The notes: generated by a model from the letters alone, not told the origin. A DNA stretch of 64,000 bases from Acidimicrobiaceae bacterium (GCA_026706815.1 JAPOYA010000017.1:98114-162113); one strand, 5' to 3'; shown: positions 53,575 through 62,479, numbered from the stretch's first letter. Program-made: numbers and translations.

Positions 53575-53883
53575 CACGCATTCTCACCGGCTCGATCTCT
53601 GCCGCGCATAACCATGATCTCAAGTGTGTGCGGGGAAAGGTGCTGCAAAATCTGGGCCACCATCGTTCACATACCTCGGAACCCTTACGGTGCACATTCG
53701 AGCGTCAGGACGTGTCAGCGTATCCTGCTGTGCGGCCACGGCATCCCCACCAGCGATGACCCAGTGAAAGCCGTACCAGCAGACGTTGACGCTCCGGTGC
53801 TTACGCAATACGCTCGGGTCTATCTACTCCCCGCCCGCTGGACGGCTCACTTCGATGCCGCCCCCGGGCGGGTGTTTCATGTC
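53575..53883. other. Intergenic stretch without recognised gene
   Basis: About 300 bases separate the divergent quinone reductase and NYN genes. An open frame continuous with the NYN gene extends back to 53554, but its translation has no family features and the NYN fold starts only at 53884. I see no tRNA, clear promoter pair or repeat. It presumably carries the two promoters. Confidence 0.5.
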
Positions 53884-54477
53884 ATGCGCACCATAGTCCT
53901 CATCGACGGCCAGAATCTCTTTCATCTGGCCAGGATCGCGTGGGCCCCGGTCCCGGCCGACCCGTCATCGCCATACTCCTGGCCCAGCTACGACGTGGAG
54001 GCCATCGCCGCGCGCCTCACGGCTCGGCTCCCGAAACGCAACCTCGACGAGATCCGCTTCTATACCGGGGTCCCCGCCGCGTCCGTCGACCAGTTCTGGC
54101 ATGGCTTCTGGACCAACAAGTGCCGACACCTCCGCAATCAGGGCGTCCACGTCTACACCGGCAGGGTCAACTCGGCCCGCCAAGAGAAGGGGGTGGACGT
54201 GAGCCTGGCTCTCGATCTCATCCAGGCGACCCACGAGCAGCGCTACGATGCCGCTATCATCGTGAGCCAGGACGCCGACTTCGGGCCCGCTGTAAGGCTG
54301 GCCAAGAAGATCGCTCACTCACAAAGGCGCTACCTGCTGTTTGAGTCCGCTTTCCCCGTCGGTGCCGGGAGCACCTCCAAACGCGGCGTGCCCGGCACGA
54401 AGTGGGTTCCCATCGACAAGGCCACCTACGACGCATGCCGCGACCCATGCGACTACCGGCGGAGCGAAAGCAACTGA
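53884..54477 (+). CDS. NYN-domain (LabA/MARF1-like) nuclease
   Basis: 197 residues from ATG 53884. The NYN/PIN-like core has RTIVLIDGQNLFHLAR (first Asp, ~8), RQEKGVDVSLALDLI with central acids (~101-115) and AAIIVSQDADFGPAVRLAKK (~122-141). NYN proteins are Mg-dependent RNases with a PIN-like fold. The gene stands alone, with no obvious antitoxin. A GTG at 53872 is a possible earlier start. The 3' end overlaps a weak minus-strand frame. Confidence 0.82.
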   Translation: MRTIVLIDGQNLFHLARIAWAPVPADPSSPYSWPSYDVEAIAARLTARLPKRNLDEIRFYTGVPAASVDQFWHGFWTNKCRHLRNQGVHVYTGRVNSARQEKGVDVSLALDLIQATHEQRYDAAIIVSQDADFGPAVRLAKKIAHSQRRYLLFESAFPVGAGSTSKRGVPGTKWVPIDKATYDACRDPCDYRRSESN

Positions 54478-54737
54478 TCGTCGTAACGCGCTCTGCGCGA
54501 TAGTCGCTCGTGGTCAAAGCGTCGCGTCTTGGCCTCCTCCCGAAGAGCCTCTTCCGCCGCTGAAGCGGGAGCATCCCATAGTCCAGGCCAGAACAGGTCA
54601 TCACGGACCAGATCGTCCACGTAGACTTCGCGCCTTCGTTGCTCGAGTCGTGTGATCAAGACGTCCGGAACCTCAGCCTGACGAGCTTTTTCGAGATGGT
54701 GTCGGCTCAGCGCTTCGGAGTATCTCCACTCGCGCAT
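54453..54737 (-). CDS. Doubtful small charged protein
   Basis: 94 residues, helical and highly charged (HHLEKARQAEVPDVLITRLEQRRREVYVDDLVRD, read in parts). It reads more protein-like than other frames here but matches no family I know. It overlaps the NYN gene end by 25 bases and lacks a clear RBS. Possibly a NYN partner, possibly spurious. Confidence 0.3.
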   Translation of the reverse strand: MREWRYSEALSRHHLEKARQAEVPDVLITRLEQRRREVYVDDLVRDDLFWPGLWDAPASAAEEALREEAKTRRFDHERLSRRARYDDQLLSLRR

Positions 54738-55280
54738 CGAAAGGTCGGGTTCGGTTTGATGGAGGCTGAGGATTGTGGAGGATTGTGTCGGCCATTTCCT
54801 GGTTCGTCACGCTGGCGCTGCTCATGGGGCTCGCCAGAGGCCAAAATGTCACATTCCGTCCCGAAGGCAAAGGTACCGGGACGGGTACGCCGGGGGCAGC
54901 ACAGCGGCGTTTTGAGCAGCCAGCATCTCCACGACATGCAGCGTGTGGGCTGTTTCTTGTTGGGTTTCCTGTATTGGCGGCACCCGAGCGCAGCTTCTGG
55001 CCGAAGAGTGTGTCAACACAGTATTCGTGCGCTCATGCACGACTCTGAACCCGGGTGTGTCGACGATCCCGGCTTCGACGGCGCTGTGTCAACTTCGGCA
55101 GAGAGCAATCCAGCCTCCTGACGTGTTCACGACATATTAGTCATTCCGATGACAGCCCGCCGGGCTCGGATGACCGCACTCCACCAAGGCACTCCGGGCA
55201 CTGCGGCGCGTCCCGCCGGGGTCGGGCGTCGGCTATGGTTCGAGCATGGAAGTTGCTCGCTCGTCGCTGGGTGGAGCGGT
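54738..55280. other. Stretch with no supported gene
   Basis: About 540 bases. Frames on both strands are open but their translations lack any domain, hydrophobic pattern or consistent codon use. A 10-base tandem repeat (GAGGATTGTG twice, near 54768-54787) is the only local structure I found. It may hold remnants of a lost gene and the promoter of the permease gene that follows. Confidence 0.5.
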
Positions 55281-57059
55281 ATGAGCAACCCGGCAGACGA
55301 AGCGATCCGCTACGAACCCGACGATCGCTGCGGACCTCTTGTGGCGTTGGGGGTCGGCATTCAAGGGGTGATGCTGGTGCTGGCAACCATCGTGCTGATC
55401 GTTGCAGTCACGGCCCGAGCCGGTGGACAGGACGACAGCTACGTCGCCTGGGCCGTGTTCGCGGCCCTGATAATCGCCGGGGGATTGACCGCCCTGCAAG
55501 CAGCGCGCTTCTGGCGGCTCGGAGCTGGTCACATCCTGATCATGGGACCGACGCCGAACTATGTGGCTGTGTCGGTGCTGGCCCTGGCCGCGGGAGGACC
55601 GGGCCTGCTCGCCTCTCTGACCGTCGCCGCGGGCGTCTTCTATCTGGGGATGTCGCTGTGGCTCCCACTGCTGCGTCGGTTGCTCACGCCCGTCGTGTCG
55701 GGCACCGTGATGATGCTGATCGCGGCGACGGTGCTGCCCATAGCGCTGGACCGAGTGCAGGACGTGCCCGAATCCGCACCCGCTGCGACCGGCCCGGTCG
55801 TGGCACTGGCAACGCTCGTTGCGGTCGTGGTGCTGTCGCTGCGCGTGTCCGGCTCCTGGCGTGTCTGGTCGCCGCTGATCGCCATCGGAACCGGTTGCGT
55901 CGCGGCGGCGATGTTCGGGGCTGTTGAGGTCTCCCAGATCGGTGACGCGGCTTGGGTCGGACTGCCCGACAGCGGATTCGGCGGATTCGGCGGCCTCGAT
56001 CTTGCTTTCGACGCTGACTTCTGGGCTCTGCTGCCCGCGTTCGTTGTCGTCGCCCTCGTCGGCACTGTCAAGAACATCGGCGACTGCATCGCCATCCAAC
56101 AGGTCTCGTGGCGCAGGCCGCGGGCTACCGATTTTCGATTGGTGCAGGGTTCGCTCAACACCAACGGCATCGGCATCATGCTCTCGGGCCTCGCCGGAAC
56201 GCCGCCGACATCGGTGTACTCGTCGTCGAGTCCGTCGCTGATCCACCTCACCGGGGTGGCGACTCGCAGTGTCGGCTATGCGATCGGCGGGTTCATGGTC
56301 GTGTTGGCGCTGCTGCCCAAGGTGGGTGCTGCATTGTCGGCGATTCCCGGCCCGGTCATGGGAGCGTATCTGGTCACCGCTATCGGCGTGCTGTTCGTCA
56401 GCGGAATGCAGATTCTGGTGGCCGGAGGCCTCGACAGGGGCAGAGCCCTCACGGTCGGAATCGCATTCTGTCTGGGCATCGGCCTCGACAACCAGACGAT
56501 AGGCACCGATCTGCTGGGAGATCGATGGGGTCCGCTGATCGACAGCGGGATGCTGGTCGGAGCGGTCGTTGCGGTGTTGATGAGCCAATTCACTGAGCGA
56601 AGCAGTCGCCATGGGCGAGCGCGTCTGGAGGTTGAACTGACCATGTCAGCGGCCGGCCAGATCGGTGAATTCCTGCGTGGTTTCGCTTCGAGCATCGGCT
56701 GGGACGAAACGGCGGCTCAGCGTTTGTGCTCGGCAGGCGAGGAGACCCTGATGAGCCTTCTCGAACAGGACGCAAGTCCTTTGTTGAGCGACTCAGAGCA
56801 CTCGACTGAAGACACTCGGCGGCTGGTCGTGTTCGCCCGCCGGAGCGGCGCGTCAGTGGAGATGGAGTTCCTCGCAGTGTTGGAAGAAGAGAACCTTGAG
56901 GACCGATTGGCCCACTTGAACGAGGAGGCCCGCAGTGTCGCCGGCTTGGAAGACGGTGAGATCTCGCTCAGGCTGCTGCGCCACTACGCTTCGTCAGTGC
57001 ACCACCAGAAGTTCTATGGCCTCGACATTGTGACCGTTCAGGTCAAAGACGTCCCTTAG
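55281..57059 (+). CDS. NCS2-type nucleobase permease fused to RsbW-like ATPase domain
   Basis: 592 residues from ATG 55281 (GGAG 8 bases upstream); the longer frame from 55149 has no support. Residues ~10-450 are a xanthine/uracil permease: LITMGPTPNY-like ILIMGPTPNYVAVSVLALA, NIGDCIAIQQVSWRRP, and GLAGTPPTSVYSSSSPSLIHLTGVATRSVGY (read in parts). The last ~140 residues (from ~460) resemble a GHKL/HATPase anti-sigma domain: FLRGFASSIGWDETAAQRLCSAGEETLMSLL and SLRLLRHYASSVHHQKFYGLDIVTVQV. It may couple transport to signalling. No frameshift lies between the parts. Confidence 0.85.
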   Translation: MSNPADEAIRYEPDDRCGPLVALGVGIQGVMLVLATIVLIVAVTARAGGQDDSYVAWAVFAALIIAGGLTALQAARFWRLGAGHILIMGPTPNYVAVSVLALAAGGPGLLASLTVAAGVFYLGMSLWLPLLRRLLTPVVSGTVMMLIAATVLPIALDRVQDVPESAPAATGPVVALATLVAVVVLSLRVSGSWRVWSPLIAIGTGCVAAAMFGAVEVSQIGDAAWVGLPDSGFGGFGGLDLAFDADFWALLPAFVVVALVGTVKNIGDCIAIQQVSWRRPRATDFRLVQGSLNTNGIGIMLSGLAGTPPTSVYSSSSPSLIHLTGVATRSVGYAIGGFMVVLALLPKVGAALSAIPGPVMGAYLVTAIGVLFVSGMQILVAGGLDRGRALTVGIAFCLGIGLDNQTIGTDLLGDRWGPLIDSGMLVGAVVAVLMSQFTERSSRHGRARLEVELTMSAAGQIGEFLRGFASSIGWDETAAQRLCSAGEETLMSLLEQDASPLLSDSEHSTEDTRRLVVFARRSGASVEMEFLAVLEEENLEDRLAHLNEEARSVAGLEDGEISLRLLRHYASSVHHQKFYGLDIVTVQVKDVP

Positions 57060-57101
57060 CGCGTTCTCGGCGGTTCGACCGGCAACCGTTAGTATCGGCT
57101 C

Positions 57102-58007
57102 ATGGTGCCCGAAGCCGTCTGGACCCTTCCAGAACCTCTGTCGGTAGAAGAGGTCACGATGGACGACGGGACCGCGATCGTTCTGCGGCGGCATGGCAAC
57201 CCGGACGGCATGAGGGTTGTCCTGTGTCATGGCAACGGTTTGGCGATCGACCTCTACTATCCGTTCTGGTCGTTGCTGACCGACGAATTCGATGTTGTCG
57301 TTTACGACTTGAGGAGTCACGGCTGGAACGCGGTCAGCGATCTGTCGAACCATAATTTCCCCAATTTTGTCGATGACCATGACAGAGTCCTGGATGCAAT
57401 TGACGGCCATTTCGGCAAAAAACCCCAGGTGGGTGTGTTTCATTCGATCTCATCGATGGCGCCGTTGCTGTCAGCGAGCCTGGGGAGCCGGTACTCCGCC
57501 CTGGTTCTCTTCGATCCTCCGCTGCGCAATCCGAGACAGGTTCGCCATGAGCTCGACGAAGCGGCTCGACGCGCTGCCGAGCTGGCTGCGAAACGATCGC
57601 ATCGGTTCAAGACCCGAGAAGCCTTCATCGACCTGATCAGCTTCTCTCCGACCTTCAAGCTCACCGTGCCCGGGGTTCGCGACCTGTTGGCAAAGACCAC
57701 GCTGCGCGAATGCGTCGACGGGCCCGGCTTCGAACTTCGCTGCCCGCGTGAACACGAGGCACAGATCATCGCGCACGCCAGCATTTTCGCGGTCTTGGTC
57801 GACTTCGAAGCGATGCAGTGCCCTATCAAGGTGATCGGAGCCGACCCGACACTGCCCTACTCGTATCTGCCGACGATCGACCTCAGCGAGATACTGACTG
57901 TGGACTACGACTTCCTTCCCGACGCGACGCATTTCCTGCAATTGGAGCACCCGGCGAAATGCCATGATGAGATGTGCGAGTTCCTGACGCAGGTGGGCAT
58001 CGTGTGA
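57102..58007 (+). CDS. Alpha/beta-hydrolase
   Basis: 301 residues. The oxyanion stretch is VVLCHGNGLAIDLYYPFWSLL (~38-58), with VVVYDLRSHGWN (~67-78). The nucleophile elbow is VGVFHSISSMAPLLSA, that is H-S-I-S-S in place of the usual GxSxG. The catalytic His is in DATHFLQLEHP (~275-285). It is probably an esterase or thioesterase. It heads a coupled operon with the phosphopantetheinyl transferase (GTGA overlap) and PhyH genes. The non-canonical elbow needs care. Confidence 0.82.
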   Translation: MVPEAVWTLPEPLSVEEVTMDDGTAIVLRRHGNPDGMRVVLCHGNGLAIDLYYPFWSLLTDEFDVVVYDLRSHGWNAVSDLSNHNFPNFVDDHDRVLDAIDGHFGKKPQVGVFHSISSMAPLLSASLGSRYSALVLFDPPLRNPRQVRHELDEAARRAAELAAKRSHRFKTREAFIDLISFSPTFKLTVPGVRDLLAKTTLRECVDGPGFELRCPREHEAQIIAHASIFAVLVDFEAMQCPIKVIGADPTLPYSYLPTIDLSEILTVDYDFLPDATHFLQLEHPAKCHDEMCEFLTQVGIV

Positions 58008-58717
58008 CCGGCTGGTGGCGGCCGTTCGCACAGGTCGACAACGTAGCGATCATGCATGTCGACCTGAGCGCGAACACTTCCCGCGAAGAGAATGCGTGGA
58101 CCTGGCTTGACGACTCCGAGAAGCATCGGTGGCGGCGCTTCCTGCACGAGGGCGCCAGACGCCGGTACGTCCTGTGCCGCGCCTCACTCCGCTCGCTGCT
58201 GTGCGACGCACTCGACTGCGGCAACGAGGAACTCGGCTTCGAAACCGCCGAGCATGGAAAGCCCTTCGCGATGGTCAAGGGGCGGCCGACGCCGTTCGGT
58301 TTCAATGTCAGCCACAGCGGCAGGCATGGTTTGATCGCACTGGCGAGCACTGGGCGTGTGGGCGTCGACGTCGAAGAGTTCGCGCAGCAACGCAACCTCG
58401 AGCTTTTGATCGAGGGAACCTTCGGTCCGAACGAGCAGGCAGAACTGGCCGCGCTCGGCGGGAACCGGAGACTCCGGCTGTTCTTCACGCTGTGGACCAT
58501 CAAAGAGGCCTTGAGCAAGGCACACGGTTGGGGACTCTCACTGGACGTCTCGCGTTTTGAAGTCCCGGAGAACCTGCGGCGAGGCGAGATGCACGGCACC
58601 TTTCGGTTGTCTGACCTCGATGACATCGGCGACTTCGGCGAGACCGATGACGCCTGGCACATTTCCAACATCGGAACAGGAGAGTTCGCGGCCGCTATGG
58701 TGCGCGAGGAGACATGA
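58004..58717 (+). CDS. 4'-phosphopantetheinyl transferase (Sfp type)
   Basis: 237 residues from GTG 58004, overlapping the hydrolase stop. The Sfp pattern is present: EKHRWRRFLHEGARRRYVLCRASLRSLL (read in parts), FNVSHSGRHGLIALA (~99-113), VGVDVEEF (Mg-binding Asp/Glu, ~119-126) and FTLWTIKEALSKAHGWGLSL (~163-182). It loads the Ppant arm onto carrier proteins. No PKS or NRPS gene is visible here, so the acceptor is elsewhere or unusual. The next start overlaps by 4 bases. Confidence 0.9.
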   Translation: MTGWWRPFAQVDNVAIMHVDLSANTSREENAWTWLDDSEKHRWRRFLHEGARRRYVLCRASLRSLLCDALDCGNEELGFETAEHGKPFAMVKGRPTPFGFNVSHSGRHGLIALASTGRVGVDVEEFAQQRNLELLIEGTFGPNEQAELAALGGNRRLRLFFTLWTIKEALSKAHGWGLSLDVSRFEVPENLRRGEMHGTFRLSDLDDIGDFGETDDAWHISNIGTGEFAAAMVREET

Positions 58718-59637
58718 ACATGGCCGCCCGCCCGGCAAGACCAATCACTCGTGACGAGATCAAAGCGTTCCACCGCGACGGAGCGGTACTGCTCCGCGGA
58801 GTGCTGGCGCCTGAGTGGGTGGCTCTGGCAGCTGACGGGCTTGAGGAGTGCTTCGCCGAGCGCAGCAACAAATCCAGCGAAGGGGTGATCTCCGGTGGGA
58901 CCGTCCGGGTCGACCACATGCTCTCAGACCGATCCGAGAGCATCTCCAGATTCGCCGCCGAGTCGCCGGTTGGCGGCCTCGTCGGGGCGGTGCTGGGCGG
59001 TCCGGTGCGGTTCTACATGGACCAGATGTTCTTCCGGCGGCCGGGCCCGATGGCCCAGACCGCATTTCACCAGGACGCCGGCTACCACAATGTGGAGCCG
59101 AGGGATCTTGTGCGCGCCTGGGCTTCACCGGACGCCGTGCCGCGCTCGGCCAGCCTCGAAGTGATCCGCGGATCGCATCGCTGGAATGTGACCTTCCGGC
59201 CGTCGGTGGGCCGCGACCCCGACGACGAAGCACACGCTCTGAAGGTGGCGATAGCCCGCAAGCGGGGGATGTTCGAGAACGAAGGCGAAGAGTTCAGCTA
59301 CAGCGACGTCATGATGGACGAGTCGCTGCCGCCGATGCCCGACATCAATCGCCATCGTGATTCGTTCGACATCATGGGATGGGACTACAACCCCGGCGAC
59401 TTGATCCTGTTCCACGGCAGTTTGCTGCACGGAACCGCCGAAGACGTGATCCTGGAGCGAGACCGGCGAGCTTATGCGGCGCTCTATGCCGGCCCGCGGA
59501 CCACGTATCTGCGACAGAAGGGCCAGAAGGTGCCCGATCCTCCGGCGTTGGCCGCGTACGAACCCGAAACGGGTCAGAAACTCGACAGTTTCGGTGATGT
59601 CTTTCCTCTGGTGTGGTCGCCCGGAGACTGGGACTGA
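58714..59637 (+). CDS. Phytanoyl-CoA dioxygenase-family oxygenase (PhyH)
   Basis: 307 residues. It is Fe(II)/2-oxoglutarate-type: the HxD pair is in TAFHQDAGYHNV (~112-123), the distal His in LFHGSLLHGTAED (~229-241), and SLEVIRGSHRW (~146-156) is the family segment. Substrate unknown; PhyH enzymes hydroxylate acyl-CoAs, amino acids or natural products. It forms an operon with a hydrolase and a phosphopantetheinyl transferase, which suggests action on a carrier-bound or thioester intermediate. Confidence 0.9.
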   Translation: MNMAARPARPITRDEIKAFHRDGAVLLRGVLAPEWVALAADGLEECFAERSNKSSEGVISGGTVRVDHMLSDRSESISRFAAESPVGGLVGAVLGGPVRFYMDQMFFRRPGPMAQTAFHQDAGYHNVEPRDLVRAWASPDAVPRSASLEVIRGSHRWNVTFRPSVGRDPDDEAHALKVAIARKRGMFENEGEEFSYSDVMMDESLPPMPDINRHRDSFDIMGWDYNPGDLILFHGSLLHGTAEDVILERDRRAYAALYAGPRTTYLRQKGQKVPDPPALAAYEPETGQKLDSFGDVFPLVWSPGDWD

Positions 59638-59796
59638 ACCAACTGCTCGGATCGGATGCCCGACAACGGGATTGCGGGGTCGTGTTCTGCGGGCACAACG
59701 GTTCCGACGCGAACCCACACCCACGACGGCACAACGCCAGAAGCGCACGTAACCTAGACACGCTGTGACTCACGCGCCGCGTTTGCACACAACCCC

Positions 59797-59869
59797 GCCC
59801 CCGTAGCTCAGTGGATAGAGCGTCGGTTTCCTAAACCGTGCGTCGCAGGTTCGATTCCTGCCGGGGGCG
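59797..59869 (+). tRNA. tRNA-Arg (anticodon CCT)
   Basis: 73 bases. The acceptor arms GCCCCCG and CGGGGGC pair, discriminator G. The D-arm is GCTCAGTGGATAGAGC, the anticodon loop TTCCTAA gives CCT, and the T-arm is GCAGGTTCGATTCCTGC. CCA is not encoded. One anticodon-stem pair (T-T at the base) is mismatched. It decodes AGG. Confidence 0.93.
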
Positions 59870-59986
59870 CTGCCGAGAGTTTTCTGTTAGGCGTGACTCG
59901 AAATCAGTTCACGGCGCGCCGAAGCACCGCCCTTCTTGTTGCGTTTGCTCTGGACATCCCTAGTCCCAGGCCATAGAGTGACTGTG

Positions 59987-60026
59987 TATTATTCGCACTA
60001 ACTGTGCAAATAACGCACAATGGAGG
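59987..60026 (+). promoter_or_regulatory. Promoter/operator of the carbohydrate importer operon
   Basis: A -10-like TATTAT (59987-59992) runs into TTCGCAC (59992-59998). This half-site inverts as GTGCAAA (60004-60010) and recurs in part as GCAC at 60015-60018, giving three half-sites in 27 bases. A GGAGG (60022-60026) completes the leader before the ATG at 60033. A LacI-type or similar repressor could bind; none is encoded next to it in the window. Confidence 0.5.
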
Positions 60027-60032
60027 ATTCTG

Positions 60033-61415
60033 ATGTTTAGCAGTAACAGCAACCGTCAACCGTCTTCTGGGCGTCTTTGGCGTGTGATCGCGGTGATTTT
60101 GGCGTGCGCGCTCGTTGCCGCCGCATGTGGCAACGACGACGACTCAGATGGCGCTTCCGTTCCGGGCGCGCCGGAGGCTGGCGACAGCTCCGACGACATC
60201 TCGACACCCGCTCCGACGGCTGAGCCGGGGCCAGAGCTGTCTGGAACGATCGGCTTTATTAAGGGACCGCATTCGGCGATGGAGGTGGAGTTCAACGACC
60301 AGATCATCGCCGACTTCAATGCCCAGGTAGCGCCCGACGTCGAAGTGGAGTTCTCAACCTATGACTGGCCCGTCCACGTGGCTGAGCTGACGACGCTGTT
60401 TGCGAGCGGCTCGCCGCCGGACGTGCAGTATCTGGTGGATCTCATCTATCCGGCGTTCGCAGAGCAGGGTGTTTTGCACGACATGACAGACTTGGTGAAC
60501 GATCCCGACTGGGCTGAGGAGCGGGCCAACATCAGTCCGTTCGCGTGGGACCTCGCCGAACAGCAAGGTGGTACGTGGGGAGTGCCCGTGCTCGGCGCGG
60601 TCTACAACATTTTCATCAATGAGACGCTTCTTGAAGAGGCGGGCTTGCTCGACAGTTGGGACGACTCCTATGAGTCGATGCTCGCCGCTGCCGAAGCGCT
60701 GACAACCGATGAGGTCTTCGGCTTCGGGGCGCGCACTTCTGCTGCCGACTTTGCCTGGTGGGATTGGTACCCCTACATCCACAATGCGGGCGGTGACGTG
60801 TTGTCCGACGATTGGACTGAGTGCGGCTTGGTCGGCCCGGACGTCGTCGACGCTATGCAGTTCCTGATCGACATCCACACCGCGGGCGTCACGCCGGCAA
60901 TCGGTTCAGTAGACAACCAGGGTCTGTTCGACCTGTTCGCCGCAGGGCGCATCGCGATCCTCCACCACGAAACGCCGAACATCGTGGCGCTGAATGAGAA
61001 CCCGCCGGACTTCGAGTGGACAGTGGCCGCGGCACCCCCCGGCCCGCAAGGCCATACGGTGATGGGCAACTTCGGGATCTTGAGCATCGCGGAGGCGAGC
61101 GACAACAAAGAAGCGGCCTGGGAGTTCATCAAGCATTGGGCATCTGCGCCGCAGGTTGGAAGATTCGCGGAGCAGGTGAGCTTGCAGGTTGTCCGCACCG
61201 ACATCCTAGACGACCTCTTCGCTGACAATCCGGCCATGCAGAGGGTGCAATCCGAGATGGTGCCCCGAGTCCAGGGGCTCCAGCCGTCTCCCCATATCAT
61301 CGAAGCGCTACAAGCCGCCTGGCCGGTGGTTGAGGACGCTTTCCGAGGGAACCGGACGGGCGAGGAAGCCATCGCCGGGATGTGTGAGGCGATCGACGGC
61401 GTTCTCGCCGGATAG
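60033..61415 (+). CDS. Carbohydrate ABC importer, binding lipoprotein (family 1)
   Basis: 460 residues. The lipobox is ALVAAACGND (Cys ~33), followed by an acidic linker (~35-65). The solute-binding domain has FASGSPPDVQYLVDLIYPAFAEQGVLHDMTD (read in parts), WGVPVLGAVYNIFINETLLEEAGL and GNFGILSIAEASDNKEAAWEFIKHWAS, typical of family 1 sugar-binding proteins. It delivers a sugar or sugar alcohol to the permeases downstream. An intra-operon hairpin follows its stop. Confidence 0.92.
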   Translation: MFSSNSNRQPSSGRLWRVIAVILACALVAAACGNDDDSDGASVPGAPEAGDSSDDISTPAPTAEPGPELSGTIGFIKGPHSAMEVEFNDQIIADFNAQVAPDVEVEFSTYDWPVHVAELTTLFASGSPPDVQYLVDLIYPAFAEQGVLHDMTDLVNDPDWAEERANISPFAWDLAEQQGGTWGVPVLGAVYNIFINETLLEEAGLLDSWDDSYESMLAAAEALTTDEVFGFGARTSAADFAWWDWYPYIHNAGGDVLSDDWTECGLVGPDVVDAMQFLIDIHTAGVTPAIGSVDNQGLFDLFAAGRIAILHHETPNIVALNENPPDFEWTVAAAPPGPQGHTVMGNFGILSIAEASDNKEAAWEFIKHWASAPQVGRFAEQVSLQVVRTDILDDLFADNPAMQRVQSEMVPRVQGLQPSPHIIEALQAAWPVVEDAFRGNRTGEEAIAGMCEAIDGVLAG

Positions 61416-61436
61416 CGGAAAGGGCGAACGCTCCAA

Positions 61437-61482
61437 GAGTTCTGGTGCCCCATGAAGATGAGATTTTGGGGCACCAGAACTC
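61437..61482 (+). terminator. Perfect 16-bp hairpin after the binding-protein gene
   Basis: Arms 61437-61452 (starting GAGTTCTGGTGCC) and 61467-61482 (ending ACCAGAACTC) are perfectly complementary over 16 bases with a 14-base loop. It sits 22 bases after the binding-protein stop and 59 before the first permease. Such hairpins limit downstream transcription or protect the upstream mRNA, giving more binding protein than permease. No T-run is present. Confidence 0.7.
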
Positions 61483-61540
61483 GCCGCTTTCAAGGGCAAT
61501 TGTCGGTATTGGCTAACTTCAAGGCGAGGGGCAGGACGCA

Positions 61541-62479
61541 ATGACGCACATCGACCCAGGCCTCACCGGCGCGCAGATGACGCTGTCGTCGGAAGAACAC
61601 CGCCGACTCGCCAAGCGCTACCGGCGACGCACCACACTCACCGCTTACGCCTTCTTGGGGCCGAACCTTGTGGCGTTTGTGGTGTTTCTCCTGATTCCGG
61701 TCGTATGGCTCCTCGTGTCCACGTTCAGGACCGGGGGCGTGCTTGGCCCTGCTGAGTTCGTCGGGCTCGACAACTGGCGCGACACCTTTTCTGACCCGCT
61801 GGCCAGAACGAGTATCCGAAACACGGTGCTCTACAGCGCGATGGCGATTCCCGCCGTGTTCATCATCGCCATGATCCTCGCGTTGGCGTTGCATGCCATT
61901 CCCCGCGGTGGTGCGCCGATCCGCGTTGCCTTGTACCTCCCGACGCTTCAGCCCGCGGTCGTTGCTGCGTTCATCTTCACATTCGTGCTGCATCCCGACT
62001 TCGGGGTCATCAACTATGCCGTTCGATGGCTCGGCGGCGACCCGATCAACTTCCTGGGCGACACGACGCTCGCGCTTCCGACGATCGCCGGGATCGAGGT
62101 ATGGCGCGGGACCGGGTTCTGGACGATGATGTTTCTCGCGGGCCTGACGGCTCTGCCGGGCGAGCTCTACCATGCGGCCGAGCTTGACGGGGCCGGCGCG
62201 ATACGGCGATTCATCCGGCTGACGCTTCCCCTGCTGCGCCCGACGTTCTATTTCGCCGTGATATTCGCCACAATCGTCAACCTCCAACTCTTCGACTCTG
62301 TTTTCGCGCTCACCGATGGAGGTCCGGTCAATAGCACGGTCTCGGTGTCGCTGTACATCTACCGGAGTCTGTTCCTGTTCGGCGACATCGGCTTCGGCGC
62401 GACGCTGTCCTTCCTGCTCGTCATCACTGTGCTGTTGCTGACGGGGCTTCAGACCTACCTGTTGCGAGACCGCAAATGA
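61541..62479 (+). CDS. Carbohydrate ABC permease (MalF type)
   Basis: 312 residues, about six helices. It includes YAFLGPNLVAFVVFLLIPVVWLL near the N-terminus and the EAA loop YHAAELDGAGAIRRFIRLTLPLLRP (read in parts, ~208-232), which docks the ATPase. It ends LLLTGLQTYLLRDRK. It forms a heterodimer with the MalG-type protein downstream, whose ATG overlaps its stop by 4 bases. The preceding hairpin may attenuate it. Confidence 0.93.
   Translation: MTHIDPGLTGAQMTLSSEEHRRLAKRYRRRTTLTAYAFLGPNLVAFVVFLLIPVVWLLVSTFRTGGVLGPAEFVGLDNWRDTFSDPLARTSIRNTVLYSAMAIPAVFIIAMILALALHAIPRGGAPIRVALYLPTLQPAVVAAFIFTFVLHPDFGVINYAVRWLGGDPINFLGDTTLALPTIAGIEVWRGTGFWTMMFLAGLTALPGELYHAAELDGAGAIRRFIRLTLPLLRPTFYFAVIFATIVNLQLFDSVFALTDGGPVNSTVSVSLYIYRSLFLFGDIGFGATLSFLLVITVLLLTGLQTYLLRDRK

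Noticed and set aside
54639..55121. 160-residue plus-strand frame
   Set aside because: No hydrophobic, structural or family pattern and irregular codon use. Treated as noncoding.
55233..56612. 459-residue minus-strand frame antisense to the permease
   Set aside because: Its translation is Arg/His/Gln-rich and repetitive, the usual shadow of a high-GC gene. The plus-strand frame has membrane segments and permease motifs.
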